Source: Planctomycetia bacterium (GTDB lineage Bacteria; Planctomycetota; Phycisphaerae; Phycisphaerales; SM1A02). Taken from it: DNA of 7,840 bases. A model generated the notes under the pieces. That model ran no database searches, was not told the DNA's origin, and saw nothing but the letters and a program-made list of their open reading frames with translations. This document shows positions 5,251-7,840 of this stretch, piece by piece. Every line of letters begins with the position of its first letter. Positions within the stretch are counted from its first letter, which is position 1. The position numbers and the translations under genes were made by a program. The stretch lies in contig SYPI01000082.1 of the NCBI GenBank assembly GCA_005804005.1, forward strand, positions 1 through 7,840. The letters are read 5' to 3'.

Positions 5251-6399
5251 ATGAGCGCGGGCGTGGCGTCGAGGTCGACCATTGTTCTGGCCGGTGGGGG
5301 AACCGGTGGACACATCAGCCCCGGCTTGGCGATAGCCGAAGCGCTGCGAGGGCGGGAGCCAAACATTCGCGTCGTATTCGCCTGTTCGACTCGCGCCATC
5401 GATCGACAGATGCTTGAGCGTGCTGGCGAGGAGTTCGTGGCAGTTCCGGCCGAGCCGATCTCACTGCGGCCGTTTCGCCTTTGGCGTTTCCTCCGGACTG
5501 CGTCCGCAGCGCGGCGCACAAGTCGCGCCGTGGTGCGCGACGGAAGCCCCAGCTGGGTCGTGGCACTTGGCGGGTTCGTGTCGGTGCCGGTGACGCTGGC
5601 GGCGCGGAGTGCCGGGGTACCGACATTGCTGTTCAATCTCGACGCGGTGCCGGGCAGGGCCAATCGGTTTCTCGCCCGCCGCTGTACCCGCCTGCTGAGC
5701 GCAGTTGCCGCGCCGCGGCTCGGCACTCGGGCCGGTGAAGGGGTGGGTTTTCCGGTGCGCGCCATTGCCCGCTGCGCGGTCACTCAGGCGCAGGCCAGGT
5801 CGGCGCTTGGGTTGGAGCCGCAGTTGCGCACGCTTCTGGTAACCGGCGCTTCGCAAGGGGCGGGAAGTGTCAATGATTTGGCGTTGGCGTTGGCGGCAAC
5901 AAAGGCGCGCGCTCTCGATGGTTGGCAGGTGCTGCACCTCTGCGGGGGCTCGGCAGATGTCACGGCGATCCGCGCGGCGTACTCGGCCTCGTCAGTTTCC
6001 GCAGTCGTGCTGCCGTTCCTCCATGAGATGGGACTGGCCTGGGGCGCCGCAGACCTGGCAGTCACCCGCGGTGGGGCCAACTCCGCCGGTGAGGCCCAGT
6101 TCAATCGTGTGCCAGCAGTGTTCCTTCCATATCCATGGCACCGCGATCAGCACCAGCGCGCCAATGTTGAGCATCTGGTCGGCGCTGGGGCGGCGCGCTG
6201 TTGCACAGATCACATCGAGGCCAAGTCAAATCTGGCGGAGGCGGGAGTGGAACTGTTGCGACTGATCGCCGATTCGAAGGCGCTGGCGCGGATGAAATCT
6301 GCCCTGCAGGCCATGCCCCGGGCCGATGGTGCCCAATCAGTGGTGAATGTGCTGTTGGGTCCCCGTGAGGCGCCGGGAATCTTGGCCACGGCGGGTTGA
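5251..6399 (+). CDS. murG: UDP-GlcNAc--undecaprenyl-PP-MurNAc-pentapeptide GlcNAc transferase (MurG)
   Basis: MurG transfers GlcNAc from UDP-GlcNAc to lipid I, making lipid II on the cytoplasmic face of the inner membrane; FtsW, encoded just upstream, then uses lipid II. The 382 residues fit the family (about 355-390). The N-terminal acceptor domain has the glycine-rich loop GGGTGGHISPG (15-25) with His21, then VALGGFVSVP (104-113) and AVPGRANRF (132-140). The C-terminal nucleotide-sugar domain has GASQGAGSVND (199-209), FLHEM (256-260), TRGGANSAGE (272-281) with the conserved Glu281, and HRDQHQRAN (297-305) with Gln302. Two deviations stand out: HEQN before VPG is FNLD (128-131), and the usual RSGA-type loop is RGGA. 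The ATG follows the ftsW stop by 8 nt without a clear ribosome binding site, so translational coupling is likely. The next dcw gene expected in many bacteria, murC, is absent. Confidence 0.95.
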   Translation: MSAGVASRSTIVLAGGGTGGHISPGLAIAEALRGREPNIRVVFACSTRAIDRQMLERAGEEFVAVPAEPISLRPFRLWRFLRTASAARRTSRAVVRDGSPSWVVALGGFVSVPVTLAARSAGVPTLLFNLDAVPGRANRFLARRCTRLLSAVAAPRLGTRAGEGVGFPVRAIARCAVTQAQARSALGLEPQLRTLLVTGASQGAGSVNDLALALAATKARALDGWQVLHLCGGSADVTAIRAAYSASSVSAVVLPFLHEMGLAWGAADLAVTRGGANSAGEAQFNRVPAVFLPYPWHRDQHQRANVEHLVGAGAARCCTDHIEAKSNLAEAGVELLRLIADSKALARMKSALQAMPRADGAQSVVNVLLGPREAPGILATAG

Positions 6400-6480
6400 C
6401 TCTAGACGGCCAAGTCGGAAACTTCAGTAAGCCCCGTTTCACGCCACACCAACGCCGCGCGCGTGGGCGGGGTATTGCCC

Positions 6481-7840
6481 ATGGCCTCATCCATTCACAT
6501 GCCGCAGTGGCTACGCCGCAGAATCGGCGGTTCCCGATGGGTCGCCGTTCTGGTGGCGACTGTGGGGCTTGGTAGTTCTGTGGCCTGCGCCCAGACGGTG
6601 CTGGTTGATCCGGAGGGAGCTTCGGGCGATCTGTTTGGCGTCTCCATCAGCGTTTCGGATCAATGGCTTCATGCCGGAGCGATGTGGGATGACACGCTCG
6701 CCGGTCCCGACCGTGGCTCGGTGCTGGCTTTCGAGCGCGTGGCCGAGCATTGGGTGTTTCGGCAGAGGTTGGAGGCGCCGGAGTCGGTGGAAGGGGACTA
6801 CTTCGGCAATGCCGTGGCCTTCGACGGTGACACTGTGCTGGTTGGCGCCTACCACACCACTATTGAGGGTGAGGTCAGCCAGGGCGCGGCGCACATCTTT
6901 GTCCGCGATGGCAGTTCTTGGACCCACCTGCAGCGCCTGCTGGTGGCCGATGGGCAGGCAGACGATTACGCCGGGGCCAGCGTGGCCATCGAGGGCGACA
7001 CTGCGGTGGTGTGCGCCCGCTATGACGACAACGGATCGGTTCTAGATCAGGGTTCGGCTTCAATCTTCAAGCGCGGCGCGAGCGGGCAGTGGAAGCAGAC
7101 GCAGAAACTGGTCGCTCCCGAAGGTGCGATGCATGACTCCTTCGGCTTTCACTGCGCCATTTCCGAGGGCATTCTGGCCATCGGTGCCAACTGGGACGAC
7201 CTGCCCGGCGCGGTTGATCAGGGTTCGGTGCACATCTTCGCTCCAGACGCTGCCGGCATGTACCAGCATGTGCAGCGAGTGACCGCCACTGACGGCGAGG
7301 GGCACCAGGAATTCGGGATTCGCGTGGCGCTGAGCGGTTCAGTCTTGGCGGTGGGCGCTCCCGGATCGACTGTCGATGGACTTTCCGCTTGCGGGGCCGT
7401 CTACATTTTCAGTCGGTCCACCTCGGGCGTGTGGACGCAACGGGCCAAGATCGTGGCGCCGGACCGGGCCGCCTTCGACCAGTTTGCCTCTGGCCTCTCA
7501 TTGGCATCGGGGGTGCTGGTGGTCGGGGCGTGGGCGGCGGACATGCCGGATCGGCCCGACTGTGGGCGGCTCTATTCGGTGCGTCGGGCGCTCGACGGAA
7601 GCTGGACGCGATTTGATTCGTGGAGTGCCGACGCCGCCACGCCGGCGGGAGCCGCTGGCGCGTTCCTGGGAACCGCCGTCGCCACTCTCCCTGGCCGCCT
7701 GATTGGCGGTGCCTACTCGGCGCCGGTGTCCGGATCACTGGAGAGGGGATGTGTCGCTGACTTCGCTGGCGTCCGCGGCGAGGACCTCAATGGAGATGGC
7801 ACGATAAGCGGCGCGGATCTGGGTGAGATGCTGGCGCGCT
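6481..7840 (+). CDS. Exported FG-GAP beta-propeller protein with dockerin-like end, 3' end missing
   Basis: The frame is open for 453 codons from ATG 6481 to the window edge. The signal peptide is basic (WLRRRIGGSR) then hydrophobic (WVAVLVATVGLGSSVACA) with probable cleavage after Ala37; a lipobox reading around Cys36 is weaker because Ser, not Leu, is at -3. Seven FG-GAP-like units follow, each with FG, then V-A, L-V-G-A and G-V-I-F positions. They start at F52, F108, A164, F221, F278, F335 and F395: a 56-60 residue period, enough for one seven-bladed, integrin-alpha-like propeller. The C-terminus seen so far is a dockerin-type calcium loop, D435-N437-D439-T441-S443-D446 in DLNGDGTISGADLGEML, cut before a second half. 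No enzymatic motif is visible; ligand binding or matrix attachment at the surface is inference. Only a weak G-rich site precedes the start. The gap to murG is 81 nt and holds no terminator, so shared transcription is possible. Confidence 0.88.
   Translation, partial: MASSIHMPQWLRRRIGGSRWVAVLVATVGLGSSVACAQTVLVDPEGASGDLFGVSISVSDQWLHAGAMWDDTLAGPDRGSVLAFERVAEHWVFRQRLEAPESVEGDYFGNAVAFDGDTVLVGAYHTTIEGEVSQGAAHIFVRDGSSWTHLQRLLVADGQADDYAGASVAIEGDTAVVCARYDDNGSVLDQGSASIFKRGASGQWKQTQKLVAPEGAMHDSFGFHCAISEGILAIGANWDDLPGAVDQGSVHIFAPDAAGMYQHVQRVTATDGEGHQEFGIRVALSGSVLAVGAPGSTVDGLSACGAVYIFSRSTSGVWTQRAKIVAPDRAAFDQFASGLSLASGVLVVGAWAADMPDRPDCGRLYSVRRALDGSWTRFDSWSADAATPAGAAGAFLGTAVATLPGRLIGGAYSAPVSGSLERGCVADFAGVRGEDLNGDGTISGADLGEMLAR
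7783..7840 (+). other. Start of dockerin-like EF-hand loop, cut by the window edge
   Basis: Residues 434 onward of the FG-GAP protein read E-DLNGDGTISGADLGEMLA. All six calcium-coordinating positions of an EF-hand loop (1, 3, 5, 7, 9, 12) carry D, N, D, T, S, D. Planctomycete exported proteins commonly end in one or two such repeats; whether a second copy and a stop follow cannot be seen here. Confidence 0.75.

Noticed and set aside
5061..5937. Minus-strand open frames of 158-240 codons opposite ftsW and murG
   Set aside because: The translations are Arg, Ala and Pro-rich shadow sequences without family motifs, overlapping two clear genes.
6400..6480. Possible terminator or promoter between murG and the FG-GAP gene
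   Set aside because: There is a GC-rich stretch with short self-complementary GCGC runs, but no stable stem with a T-run and no convincing -10 and -35 pair.
1..7840. A new multi-gene defence or metabolic system
   Set aside because: The recognisable genes are housekeeping (miaB, ftsW, murG) plus separately transcribed or loosely adjacent exported proteins. No nuclease, helicase, toxin, reverse transcriptase or biosynthetic core is visible.

Overview
The window looks like chromosomal DNA of a planctomycete, probably from the Phycisphaerae. The DNA is GC-rich. Two exported proteins end in a planctomycete-style PEP-CTERM tail (VPAPGA, a short hydrophobic stretch, then RRRRA). Another exported protein ends in a dockerin-like DLNGDGTISGADLGEML calcium loop. 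Cell-wall and tRNA-modification housekeeping genes lie between them. The taxonomic call is inference from protein style; there is no rRNA or other marker here.

Left part (1 to about 2300, all minus strand): three genes for secreted proteins. Reading in their own direction they are a PEP-CTERM protein (2136 to 1480), its close paralogue (1241 to 600), and a third exported protein (399 to beyond base 1) that starts with GTG and runs off the edge. The two paralogues share a gapless core of 88 residues, about 80% identical, including 53 bp of perfect DNA identity. Each is followed by its own intrinsic terminator with a perfect 12-bp GC stem and a T5 run. Candidate promoters precede both, so they look like separate transcription units made by tandem duplication. 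Exported PEP-CTERM proteins are normally processed at the cell surface by an exosortase encoded elsewhere.

Middle (2415 to 3962, minus strand): miaB, the radical-SAM tRNA methylthiotransferase. It has all six cluster cysteines but is longer than usual because of two insertions.

Right part (4052 to 7840, plus strand): divergent from miaB is a short piece of the division and cell-wall cluster. ftsW (lipid II polymerase) is followed 8 nt later by murG (the enzyme that completes lipid II), so maker and user of lipid II are adjacent. No murC, ftsQ or ftsZ follows. Instead, 81 nt after murG, an exported seven-repeat FG-GAP beta-propeller protein begins. It carries the start of a dockerin-like domain and runs off the right edge.

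I found no mobile element, CRISPR array, tRNA, rRNA or defence system. The most notable signals are a long dyad that would bury the ftsW ribosome binding site, a hairpin plus T6 run just before the first PEP-CTERM start, the tandem paralogues with a conversion-like identical block, and a MurG whose HEQN motif reads FNLD.
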